Shown here: one piece after another, positions 36,905-50,300 of the stretch
Layout of the letters: every line of letters starts with the position of its first letter
How positions within the stretch are numbered: the stretch's first letter is position 1
Made by a program: the position numbers and the translations under genes
Notes under the pieces: generated by a model
What the model saw: the letters and a program-made list of their open reading frames with translations, nothing else
What the model was told of the DNA's origin: nothing
The model's database searches: none
Source: Sipunculus nudus
Lineage: Eukaryota; Annelida; Sipuncula; Golfingiida; Sipunculidae
Length of the DNA stretch: 64,000 nucleotides
Direction: 5' to 3'
NCBI GenBank assembly: GCA_026874595.1
Contig: CM049318.1
Coordinates: forward strand, 48,464,456-48,528,455

Positions 36905-37000
36905 TCATTTCGGTGACGTCTGATTAGAAGTCCGTGGAGAAATTAAACCGTTTCCGATCTTGTATTTTCCTGCTTCCATTTTGCCTCCATCTTCGGGTTT
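36905..37000 (-). CDS. EGF gene exon 5: C-terminal tail
   Basis: After acceptor TTATTCCCTTTCAG a 31-codon frame reads KPEDGGKMEAGKYKIGNG ... SPRTSNQTSPK and ends in TGA (36907-36905). It starts in phase 0, matching the end of exon 4. It is hydrophilic, without cysteines, and has one N-glycosylation sequon (NQT). Reading in phase 1 instead would give a shorter unrelated tail. No paralogue recognised. Confidence 0.5.
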   Translation of the reverse strand, partial: KPEDGGKMEAGKYKIGNGLISPRTSNQTSPK

Positions 37001-37202
37001 CTGAAAGGGAATAAAAATAAATCCATATAGTGAGTATCAATAGTAAAGCAAAGTGATGTATACTAATTTCTCATGACGTAACAACTTAAATTTTAGGTCT
37101 GAACCAGTTGCGGCGCTGAAAGAAAGGGGGGGGGGGGGGGTCCGAAACCTCTGGAACCGCTTTTGTTTGTAAGTACACCCTTACTGAGTATATGTTTAAT
37201 TA

Positions 37203-37255
<53 letters not shown>

Positions 37256-38171
37256 TGGACTCAGTTCTTATATTTTTGAAATGTCATAAAACTGAATCAA
37301 AATTTTAAGAATGTTTGTCAAATGTCATCAAACTTGAGACCAAATGTAAAATACAGTCTAACCTCTTTTAGTTGGCACCTCATTAAAGTGGGCACCTCTA
37401 TAAAGTGGGCACTTTTGGGCAGTCCCATTTTTTTCTTCTCTTTATTATCTTTAGCTAATATGGGCACCTCTATATTCTGTACAGCGGGCACTTTTCCCAA
37501 GCTAATGTGGGCACCTCATCGATTGTCCCAATTGAGGTATCTTCCTATTTAAACGTTTGGAGCTTTATTTGTTGGGAATTTTAATTATTAGCAATCAAAA
37601 TAACCGTTAATTATTAAATATTTATATTTCAACTATTAATGATAATGATCAAACAGATGAACAAAGTCAGAGGTGTATTACTGTCTGGTTGCATCATCAT
37701 AATAATAGCCTTCTCGACTCAGGAGTATTGGAATGGGATACATGCCTACTAATTAGCACATGCTCTGGTCACCTCAGCCGAGGCTGGGTTTTAGCAAGCA
37801 GTGAATGCATCACTCAGTAGCCGTTCATATTAATTTGACTGAAAGACATACATTGATCTGACAGTCACTAGTCTTATGTCTGAGAACCAAAGAAACTGCC
37901 ATAGTACCACGAGTGGACGCCCTACTGATTCACCCAATTACTTGGTATTCTGAGATAAGGCAATAGGGTAAGGTCCCCCTGGCCCAGTGCAAAGTTTATC
38001 AGCAGCTGCACTTAATGATCAACACCAAACACTGGTCATCCGCATGCGTTTTGTGTCATATTCACTGTTACTGTCCATTTATAAAATGTCATCCCCAACT
38101 GGTATACCATTTCAGTCAGACAGTCTTACTTGATGAGTGCAAAATTTGATTCCGCTATATTTATATAACTA

Positions 38172-38219
<48 letters not shown>

Positions 38220-41200
38220 TAAATTTTTAATTATTAACCCTTATGTTTAAAAACCTAGAGAACTACATGCATGAGTTAATGAAGTGTTCTGAAAACAGGA
38301 GCAACTGTAGTAATATTTCAAAGTAGGTGGCAGAACTGAATGTGGCAGCTGTAACCACCACATAGTGAGCACCTCTAAAATAATAATATATAGTATTAAT
38401 ATATAAAGCCAAATTCTCCGATGGTCGGACTCACAGCGCAATTCACACACACACACACATATATACTCACAAACAATTTCATGGAAATCTACACCCTGTG
38501 CCTGACCCGAAAAAAAATAATGCATATTTATTACCAAAAGCTTGACGAAAGAGACACGTTTTTAAATTAGTTTTAAATGATACAAGAGTTGGAGATTTTC
38601 TAAGTGTAATGGGAAGTGAATTTCAAATTGTTGGGGCTATGAAACTCAAGGAACGTTCACCGATTTTCATATTACACTTTGGTACTTTAAGAAGATTTAC
38701 GCCAGATAGCGTACGCAAAGGGCGATAGGTTATTATTTTTTTCAGTCAAGTATAATGGAAGTAAGTCATCAAAACGGCGGTAAACAAAAAAAAACTAGAA
38801 AGTTTGTGATGCAACTGACCCCTTTTAATGCCCAGTTATGGCGAGTTTTCAAAGTTTTTCTAGGGCCTCTCTGGATATTAAGTTAAAAGCTTATAGGCTC
38901 AACGGTTATGACCTGTGCGCCCTGTAAAGACCCAACGGACAAAGTGGGATCGCTATTGCACAGAGAAAGCCCCAGTCATCTTTCGCGTCAACGCACCCCT
39001 GTCAAAATCGACTTTGGCAAAAAAAAAAAAAGGCGCGACACGAGAATGAGACTTATGGGCCACCATAACAACCGGGAGATCTTTTGTAACACCGGGTAAC
39101 CGGGTCTTTTATTTAGGTAAATAAAATAACCCAGCGGGGCCATAGCCACACCCGTTAAGGCTTCGATGTTCGTTCCGAAACCTCTGTCCTCAATATACGT
39201 CAATACATGTATACGGCTATATGCTATATAGAGAAGGTAGAATGGTTTCCAACCTGCCTTGTGCTAACAGAGCCCCGCCCCGTGAGCGTATAGCATGGCA
39301 GGGTCGCAACCATGCTACAGAGAAGCGTTTTGTGCAGCCAGTATGACTTACCTATGAACACATGAACATCGCCCCAAAAGCTGTACATGTGTTTCCTGGT
39401 TCACAGGGACTTGAACTACATGGATTCTCTGAAGACAGAACAGAACAGTTTAAGCAAGACGTCATGCGATCGTACTTATACAGGTGGCCCATAGGTCATG
39501 ACGCTCAGCTGTTTGACTATTTGTTATTGGCTATAGTGTGATACTAGATGTATTTGTGTTTGGTACTGGTTGTCCGAGGGGCACTGCACAGAAGCCTGTA
39601 AATTATTTTAATGATGTCGTGGTGACGTAATTACCCATCAGGAGGTATATGTTTGTTAGGGGTCACTAGGTGCAAAATTGTCAAGATTCATCACCAGTGA
39701 TGATGATACTAGTCATGACTGAACATTGGTTATTGGTTTTAATAGTAACGTCAGGATCAATAAAGATGAGAGTTTTCAGAAAACTAGGTAAAACCTCAGC
39801 TAAGAAAATGACATGGTTGCTGTTATTTGTCGGTCTCAAATATTGAGAAAAAATGCGTAAAATATACATAAAATATAGCTGGTACCACAAGGCTTCGGGA
39901 ACTGATAAAACTAGTGATGATCAATATGCAACAAGATCAACAAGGTTTCAGAACACTAGATGAAACCACAGCTATAAAAAAGTCATTATTGCTGTGTCGG
40001 TCTTAAAAAACAGAGGAAAAATGCCTAAAAATGCTTAAAATATAAGTGGTGCCACCAGGCTTCATGAACTGATAGAACTAATCATGATGAATAAGCGTAA
40101 AGGGTTTCAGGACACTAGATGAATCTACGGCTGAGCAGCAGACATGCTTGCTCTCGTTTGATGGTCTCAAAAGTACAGGGAAAAATGCGGGAAAATAGAC
40201 AAAAATTACTGGTGGCGCCACCAGTCTTCATGAACTGATTAACCTAGTCATGATCAATGTGCATTCAAGGCAATCAATGCATCAATTATTGAGATATTGG
40301 AGCTTTTGTATAAAAATTTAATGGATAAAGAATTATTTCTGGAGGATGTAAACAAGCCCAGTTACTCGGAGAATATAGATTGTAGCGACCTAATATTTGG
40401 TTTTCACAGAGATTTCTCATGGACTTCTTTGGAAGTCAAGTAAGAAGTTTCTGGGTCTAACGGTTACGATTTGTGCCCTACTAACGGGCGGACGTCTGGA
40501 CGGCAGGACGGAAGGAAAAAAGGACAAAGACCAATCATTGCGATCAATGCATTAGTTATTCAGATACTAGAGTTCTTGTAACCATTTTTTTTAATTTACC
40601 GTGGGAGTTCTTATGAGTCCCATAGTTTCTCGGGTCTGGCTAACAGAGCCCGTATTTCATGTTTCCAAGGAGATTTTTCATGTAACTCCCAGAATGTCAA
40701 GTTAGAAGATACTAGGTTCAACAGTTACAACGTATGCCCTTTTGACAGGCGAACGCTTCATTTGGATGTTTCAGAAATGGAGAAAGAAAAAAATATGAAA
40801 AAAATTAAACTTCGGGAACTGATTAAAAACACACCATGATCAATATGCATGGAAAGAATCATGGCGATCAATGCATTAGTTATCCAGATACTTGAGCTTT
40901 TGTATCAAATTTTTTAAGTATTCTTGGGAGTATTGAAAGGCACAAACCGCCCAACGGTTACGATTTGTGCCCTGCTAACAGACGGCCGGACGGAAGGACG
41001 ACGGACAAAGACCCATCGCCATAGCTCAGATGACTTTTAGTCACCTGAGCTAATAATCATTCATACCTCAACTACACAATCATGATAGAAAATTGTCCGA
41101 ACTTTGATTCCCTTCCAGGCCTGCGAGTCATCCCTCCCCCCCCCCCCCCCCCGGTCACATCACACTCGAAGTCGACTTATATTTCCCGGGAATTTTCACG

Positions 41201-44200
41201 CAAAAGTAAAAAATGATCACACTCTCTAGGGTAATGAAAACACTAGGTCTCACGACACGTCCTCTGCCGAACGATATACTCTAATTCCCCCAAGTTTGTG
41301 GGCCCTTCTTGTTTCCCGTCGAAAGAGAGGCATTGAAATCGGTAAACTCAGTGATGGCTCTGTTGTATATACAGAGCCACAGATTTCCGGCTTCAAAAAG
41401 CAAACGGACGGAGCGCATGAAAGTATTGCAAAGCACTTCTGAGTTCTCCCAGTTAGACTGGCCCAGTCTAAAACTTTAAATGAAATTTATTATTCCTCTC
41501 GCTCACAGAGCCATCAAACTTGCTCTTGGTGTGGAGCAACGCTTAGAACAGGTATTACCATCTCGCGGCTAAACAAATAACTAATTTACGGATCTCTGAC
41601 CGACTCATTTCTGACTAATAGGATGCTAAAATTATTTCTGACTAATAGGAGGCTAAAATCATGTTCTATCACATAGCTCACATAGCATATAGTCACAGTG
41701 ACCTTATTTTGGATTCCAAGGACACATTATAATCACGTTTCTTGATCCAACACATAAGATTATTGCCACGTCTGACATGTTCTTGCTGCTCTGAATTAGG
41801 TTCTCCTCTTGTATCTAACAGAATAGAGGGCACCATGAGCTAATATCTGGTGTTGAAGGAAGGGTTAAACCGTTATGATTTGTGCCCATCTGACTTCCAC
41901 AGTACTAAAATCATATTTTTTCCTATAGCTCACAGAATATATGTCACAGTGATCTAATTTCATGGTTCAATGGAGACTTGCCAAATACCTCCCTTGATTT
42001 AACAACAGAAGGTTCTGTGTCTAACAGTTAAGTTTTTCCCCCCATGTGAATGTCTGGGTGCTCAGAATCATGTTGATTGTCAGTACCTCATGGAATATAG
42101 GGCACCATAACCTAATTTCAGGTTTCCAAGGAGATGGGTCAAAGATTCCATGGATGATATGTAAGATTGTAAAAAAAATGGAAGTAGTTTGTACCCTGTC
42201 TGTCTTTGGATTCCACATCAAGTTTTTGGTCCATAGCTCACAGAATATAGGTCACCATGACCTATTTTTATGTTTCCTTGGACAATTGCCAGGGGTCTCC
42301 CAGAATGTCACACTAGAATATTTTAGGCCTAAAGGATACAATTTGTGCCCCGTCTGACTGTTCTGGTGCTCGAGATCACGTTTTCGGCACATAGGTGCAG
42401 AATATAGGTCAACTTGACCTAATTTCTAGTTTTCAAAATATTTGTCTAGAACCTCCCAGGATGTTGCGTTAGAAAATTCCAGGGATGACAGATACGATTT
42501 GTGCCCATCTGACATTCAGGTTGCATCTTTTTTTACATCTTTTTCCTAGAAGTTGAAGAATACCGATCATAAGGGTCTAATGTCATTTTCAAAATGTAAT
42601 GTCAGATGATTCTAGGCCCAGTGGATATTTTCAGTGGATATTTTTAGCCCGTAGATCGCCCAGTATAGGTTACTATGACCTTACTTCAGGTTTCCAAGAA
42701 GGACTGCCCAGAACTTTCCAGGATTAGAATATTCTAGGGCTTACAGTTACCATTTGCACCCATTTGTCATTCAGGGTGCTCATATGACATCTTGTTTTCC
42801 TATAGGTCGCAGAATATAGATTGCGGTGACCTATTTTCATGTTTCCAAGAATATTAGCCCAAGTCCTCCCTAAATGTTATGTTAAAAGATATTGGGCCAA
42901 ATGGATACAATTTGTGATCCGTCTGACTGTCTGTCAGCTCAAAAAAACGTTTTCGGCACATAGGTCGCAGAATATAGGTGACCATGACCTAATTTAAGGT
43001 TTCCGAGGAGATAAGCCTAGGACCTCCCTGGATGTGCAGTAAAAAAATTCCAGGTCTAACGGTAATGATTTGTGTCCTGTTAACGGCCAGCGAAAAATCA
43101 ATTACATTAAATGTTCATTACCGGAAATGTCTCTAAGAAAATCTTATTTTTCCCGGTGATCGTAGTCCCTCAAATAGTTCAATATCTCCTGGTAAGTGTA
43201 CTGACGATCTGACATTAATATAAAATGTTTAATATGCCCCAGCGAAGGTACTGAGGATCTGACATTAATATAAAATGTTCATTATCCCCGGTGCGTGTAC
43301 CGACGATCTAACATTAACATAAAATGTTCAAATCTCCTGGTGAGTGTACTGACGATCTAACATTAACGCTTTCCCATATAAAGTCTAAAATATTTTTCTC
43401 GCCATACTTGTATTTACTGATACACATTTTTGCAATCAAAATATAAAGGTTTTTAATTAATAAATTTGTTCTAGAATAGTCTGATTGGTAACCAAGCATT
43501 ACTTGAGATTCTTGTAATTTTATAAATCTTCCTATTTTACATCGAAGGTCTCTTTCAACTTTATCCCAAAAAAGTCTTAGTTTATAGCATGAAAAAAAAT
43601 GTGCTCAACATATTCGACTTCTCCGCATTAGGTGCATTTGTTACTATCCGCTATTTTCTTCTTCTCCAACAAAATTTTTGTGGGATACATGTTGTGCATT
43701 ATCTTCCACTGATCTAAAGATACCATATCACCATTTTCTTTTAAAATATCCTGAATATATACACTACCAGAATTAATCCAGTTATGAAGAAATAGTACTC
43801 TCTTATTATACACAAAATGTTCGTTTTTCAATATTACTGGAGAACATTTGTTTTCATTAATCTTATTTGAATGTAATCATTTTCTTAAAATAAGTTTATA
43901 AAAGGGATACTCCATTAGGTCCAATCCCTTAAAGTCTTCCGGCCTTACATTGCTTTCAAATACACGTAGGTTTTCTTTCCTAATTTGCTGTATGAGAAAA
44001 GGGCTATATTTTCCCATCTTTGTCTTGTTTCTGTGCTGAGTTTTGATATCAATTTTATATGAAGAGCATCTTGCACAGTAGCGATATCTATTAGATTAAG
44101 ACTCCCTGTCTCATATTAAGCAACGAGTGTTTTTTCTTTTTACCTTTTCAATAGTTTTCCGGTTTGTGAATTGTTTTTACCATATAAACTTGTAAATAAT

Positions 44201-47200
44201 GCTATTCAAATCTTGAATCCGGAGCGCATAATGCTTGACGTACATAGATATATTTCGAAATGATAAAAATGTTGACTACAAGAATTTTTCCGATAATGGA
44301 TAGATTTCTCCGCCTCCATTTTTGAAAGGTATCTTTTTTTCTCTGCTTTGGTTTCCCAATTTTCTTGTTTATCAGATACTGACCGTGCTAAACCAAATTC
44401 CCAGAATTTTTATTTTACTTGATGTTAAGTTTTCGTCTATCTCATATTCTTGATTGGATTCTGCAACCGTAGACCTTCAGTTTTGGAATTATTCAGTTCT
44501 AGTCCGGAAAATAAAGAAAAACTATCAATAATTTTTTAGGGCGTTTAAAACCACCTTTATTCAGTTAAAAAAAACGCGTTGTGTCGTCCGCGTATTGGAC
44601 AATTGTTCAAGACGTTACGATCATAACTTTTCATGGGGAGCTGAATACCTTTAATATTTCTAGAATGTCTTATTTTACACGACAGCAGTTCCACTGCGAC
44701 TACTAAGGACAAGGCGATAATGGTCAGCGTTGCCTGACGCCGCATTGTAAAGGAATCCATTGACTTAACCATCCGTTGTACTGAATACAGTTTTTTGTGT
44801 CATTGTTAACAATTTCTAACCATTTGACAAAATTTTCTCCAAAACCAAATAGTCGGAATGTTTCAATCAAATTTTTGGATAAAGTGTCAAAAGCCTTCCT
44901 GAAATCGAGTGTTAATATGGCCGTTTTTGTTTTGTGTGTGTATGTTGTAACATCATCAATTAGTCTGATGATGTTAGCTATATTTCGGTCTTTTATAAAA
45001 CCAGTTTGGTCTGTATTGATCACAGATTTAATTACTTTTTGTAATCTACTGGCAAGTGTCTTAGTGAGTATCTTATAATCTGTGTTACTAACAGAACAGT
45101 GATGGGTCTATAATTATCTAGATTGTCTCTTTCTAAATGTTTTCTTTTGTGCAATATTATCATTACTCCTTTCTTTTGTGAGGTTGAGAGTGAATTAATG
45201 AATTAATTAATAATTTAGATAAATCCGGCCAAAAGAATTTGAAAAATTCTGTAGTAAGACCATCTTGTCCTGGGCTGGAACCGTTTTTCATTTCTTTGAC
45301 AGCTTTTGTAGCTTCCTCATTAGTTATTAATCCTTCACAAATCATTTTATCTTTGTAACTCAACTGTGGTAGTTCTATATATTGTATAAAGACTTGAAGC
45401 AACTTTTCATCTTTATTTTTATTTTTACATCAGTCCAAATAATAGTTTTGTTGACTTTTAAAATTTCTTTTTGGGTTCTGACGACCTTTCCGTCTTTTTA
45501 TCTAATGTTTTGTATACATTTTGATATACCTCTACTTTTTTCTAAGCCCAGAAAGTATTTTGTGTTACGTTCCTTTTCTTCCATCCATCTTAACCTGGAG
45601 CATGTACAGGCTCCTCTTGCTTTGTTTAATGATATTAAATCGAATTATTTTAGTGCATGTGCTAATTTTTTATCTATTATCTTATCTCCCGGATTATTCA
45701 CAAAGTTCATTTCTAGCTCCTTAAGTCTTGAATTGATTTTATTTTCATGAAGTTTTAAAATTTTGCTTTAGATTTACTATAGCCTGCACTAAAATATTTG
45801 ATTTCTTCTTTACACATTTTAAATCTAATCTGTGGTCTTTTATATTGGGTTGTTTAGATCCCGATGTGTATGAAAAAAGTATATATATATTCGTTATATA
45901 TATATTATTCTTCTAAGAGAGAGTTGTTAAATTTCCAGTAGGAAGGACCCCTTTCTGGTTCTTGGGAATTAATATATACGGATATTGCTCTATGATCAGT
46001 AGAAGGGTAGGTTTGTATGTTTGCTTGATATATTTTATTTTTTTAATGTTGGATTGATAAATATATAGTCAAGGCGCCTTGCTATAAAAGGATTATTTCT
46101 GCTCCAGGTGTAGTCCCTACGGTCTGTGTAATGTTCACGCCATATATCTAGCAACCCAAGATGTTTTATGATATCAGTGAAAGCTCTACTCTGTTCTTTT
46201 GAATGTTCCTTCCCTGAAATAATATCTAAATTTTGATTTATCACTGAATTAAAATCTCCCATCAAGAATGTATAGTCCGAGATGTCTATGACGCCCATTT
46301 CATATGTTCGGATTATTCCTAGTAGCGTACCTTTTTGCTCTTGAAATTAATGTGAAAACTGCCAGTATATGCCTTTATTCAAGATGTATTTAATAGTGTG
46401 GGATTTAATTTCTAGACCAAGCATCCTGATGTTTGTAGTTTTAAAAGGCAGAAAACACCGACAGACTGGTCCCTCCTCGTTAATATCTCAGGAGAGCTAG
46501 GACAATGCGAAAAATGTGGGCTCGTGCATTTCAAAGGAGACAAGTAGGAAAATGTGTATTGGCATGACCGTTTACGATATTTGGTTTCAATATGAATCAT
46601 ATCAAGGGTATCGTAGAAAACGATGAGTGCAGAAGCACACTTCTCTTCGAGGCACACCACACTGCGCAGGACCGGACTCTCAAGTGTATGACGCTGGTTC
46701 AGAATGATCTGATGGTTCTGAGACCCGAAATGCACCGTGGCTTCTAAATACACAGATGGCGTAGGTATAGGTATAAATCTAATGAAGAGTGTAAGGCTGT
46801 CCGTTCATATATATCGGATAAGAATTGTTTCAAGGCAAATTATTTAAACATGGATGTTTTTGTGGTAAGGACTAATTCTTTGCATGCATGTGATTCTATA
46901 GAATCTATACAGCCTATGCTCCAAATCTTGGAATGTGTACATTCCATGGCTAGGGTCATGGAACATGTTCGATTCCATTGAGTTAACCCTGGTATTAGTA
47001 CTCTTATTTAGTGAGTAAAAATATTAAAGTAGACTTGTTTAATAAAACATACCTATTCACATAACATATTTACAGTTTGTTGATACAGTGTAGAAATTTA
47101 CCCGATATCCATATATTTTAGTTGAGAAAAAAATTAAAGTCCCCTTTCTATATTCTATTGCTTGTGTCATCGAATACACATTCTATGACTCAACCCGTGG

Positions 47201-47323
47201 AATGTACACCTTCCATAACCTTGGTCCATGGAATGTACACATTCCCTGGTTTGGCCATGGAATGTATTCAATCTTTTGTTTGACCATAGAATGTATATAT
47301 TCTATAGTAAGCTAAAATCTTTA

Positions 47324-47379
<56 letters not shown>

Positions 47380-50300
47380 TCACAGGTGTGAATGTCTGCA
47401 GGTGAATGGATCTTTAGGAATGGCTTAATACCGTAAAGTAAGTGTTACTAACCTTTTTCACAAAATTTCCCGTATCTTCCGTCCTTACAAAAACAGTCAA
47501 AACCCTCGCCCACATGTACCTCACGACAAATCCCACCATGTTGGCATGGGTTATTTTCGCAGGGTTTTACTGCAACATAAATATGAAGTGAGTGATGAAG
47601 AACAGATGTGAATTCGGAAATATCAGACCCAACATTTAACAAGTGATAATGTTTATACATCATTAACAAAAGGTTGAATTTAAACATATTTTATCAATCA
47701 ACCTTTCCAGAAATACATGAAACGATTGTTAGTAACCATACAATATTTGAAAGGTTTACAAAAGAAGAGAAATGACAATAGCTACCGATTAATGTTAACC
47801 GTGAAAAACTGACGGAAAAATAGGGCATTATAACAACAAATAATATGTAATAATTGTATATTCATAATCTGAAAGTAGTTTAAAATTATGCCAGCTCTAG
47901 TTTTTAATGTTTACATCTTATCTAATGAAATGAACTTGTCAACAATTTTATAGACCCCTTTTGCACTGCGTTTCAGTGTTGCAAAGGTTGGCTGAACGGT
48001 GTTATATTTAACCATTGCGGATATCGAAAATAATCTGCAAATGAACCAGCTATATTGTGGTTGTGAAAAATTGCTTTAATTATATTTAATTAATTATAAT
48101 TTGTCCCATAACCCCACTAAACAGGTATGCTTTGTGATATAAAGATATTTTTGATATATTTTATATTTAAAACGATCATTATTTTTTTTTCAAATGCAAT
48201 TCATCAATAATTTGACTCTATGTCAGATGGACATGCTTGCGATTTCTACGAGTTTCTTGATTTTCTTTGTTTCTTGTACTATATTAAATTTTTTGTTATT
48301 AATCTCATACATTGATTTTGAGACCATATCCTGCGTCTGTTTCATGAATCTATTTCAAGCAGGATTGTTGTGCCAAAACTTTATTAATTTAGGGTTGCTG
48401 TTTCCTAATGTCAGGTGCCATTTTTTTGGCTCCTTGTGCGACCGCCATATTTCATTGTTTTTTTTACCAATATCTGAAATTGTGAGCAAGTTTGAAGAAG
48501 ATAAATAGTGTCATCATCTAGGTTTGTCATAACTAAGGATTCCGTTAAAGCCGTCGCCGAATTTGTTACATCAGATTAGGCCGCGATATTGATTTTAAAT
48601 ACTTGAGTATGGCCGCCATTCTTCTCATACTTTGGCATATATCTAGACTTGTGAGCACCGTTGAAATGACAAATGTTAGCAACAAACTTTGTGTTACAAG
48701 AGATTCCAAAAAGCAGTTGCCTTACTTTTTCAAACATAGGTTTGGCCGCCATATTGAATTGCAAAATGGCCGCCATTTTTAATGCACTTTGTTTATATGG
48801 GCGTGTTGAACAACGTTGTAAATAATACATGGCAGCAGCACACAAGTTTGTGTCACTAGGAATTCCAGTGAAGCACTTCCCGGTTTTTTTAAACTATTAA
48901 ATTGGGCTGCAATACTGAATTTCAAAACGGCCTCCATTACTGATATTTTTTTGCTTATATGTGTACTTGTAAGCAGCATGGAACATTAAATGTAGTGGCA
49001 GTACATATGTCTGTGACAACCGGGATTTCACTGACCCAAAGTCCGTAGGTTCCAGAATGAAGATAAAACTGTGGTACTGCTAATTTGTTCCAAAGATCAA
49101 CGACTAAAAGTGCAACTGTCGAATGTCCAGATTGTAAACAGCGAAACGACCCGGTACTTCAGTTTGTAACTTGGGTTTGATCTTTGGTGGTCATTTATCA
49201 AATGACCCCTCATAATAATTCCGTTGTTAAGAATGAATTTATTCATCCCCGAAATATTGCTTAAACAAGGAATCATCTGTCTCAAAGAACGACCCAACTG
49301 CTTGTTTAGCCGACGGTGACATCACTTTTGGACATGTGCAATTCTTTACTTGTTGTACTGTCATCTTACTCGCCAGACAAAACACAGTCTGCTAAAAATA
49401 GCGCAGCTCGTGTTATTTATTGTGCAATTAGGTTTACCCGTAACACTACTTTTTATTGAAATATTGGTTACATACCGGTCTAGCATCAGCACACATTATT
49501 GAACTGGTTTCATCATGTCAACCATCTCGCGCTCTCAGATCTTCCAATCATTTCTTACTCATTAAGCTAGCAGTAAATTTATTCACCTTTGGTGGCAGGG
49601 CTTTTGCAAATCTTTTTAAAGATATAAATATATATTTAATTTAGATTTGATTGTATACAAGATATTAAAGCAGAATTTTTTAATATTTTTTTTAAATTAA
49701 TGTATAAATGTAAAATCAGGACCTTAATTTTTGCCCATCATTGACCATTGCACATTTTTTCTATGATCACTGTTAGTCTAATTTTCATAGTTTGTACACA
49801 TAAGGATTAAATCTTTTATAATTTGAAAATTATTTTAAGCATTTGGTAAAATTATACCTTGTTTTCAAGTTGTCAACCACCATGTCAAGTTCTGTTTACA
49901 TCAGCCCAGTCCAGGTAAGTCGTATGCACAGTGAGTGCTACAGCCCTCCCCAAGCTGTTACATAACTCACTTAACTCCTGAGCAGCTAGCTCCCTTTCCA
50001 ATCTGTCCTCCCCCAACACAAGAGATGTTCTAGCTTTCCGAGTTCAGTTCATATTTTCTAGGACTATTAATACATTTTGATGTTTTTATATTACAAGTGA
50101 TTGACCTCATTCATCTTCCACTGAGTGATGTATTGCTCGAGTAGTGTAAATCATATTTTTTGAATCCCCATTGGTGCAGACGCTACGGATGATATAAGAA
50201 GTGGAACAACTTTTTTTTTTCTTTATCAACATTTATTAATTGTATTATTTTTTTAAATAAATAAAAGTGTTGAATTTGAAATTAAAGGCTTGAATATAAT

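Larger units (their letters stand above)
43300..46345 (-). mobile_element. L1/Tx1-like LINE, 5'-truncated and degenerate
   Basis: Minus-strand order: endonuclease C-terminal half, RT N-terminal part, RT catalytic core, C-terminal region, then a 60-bp tandem tail. The motifs belong to the L1/Tx1 group (SPGQDGLTTEFF, LTLDFRKAFD, QYADD). Several frameshifts and stops separate the pieces. The start of the endonuclease and any ORF1 are missing. It sits in intron 3 of the EGF gene, same orientation. Confidence 0.85.

Noticed and set aside
38247-38537. Minus-strand frame with a CVCVC motif, at first taken for an EGF exon
   Set aside because: The cysteines come from a (CA)n/(GT)n microsatellite; no EGF spacing or splice sites.
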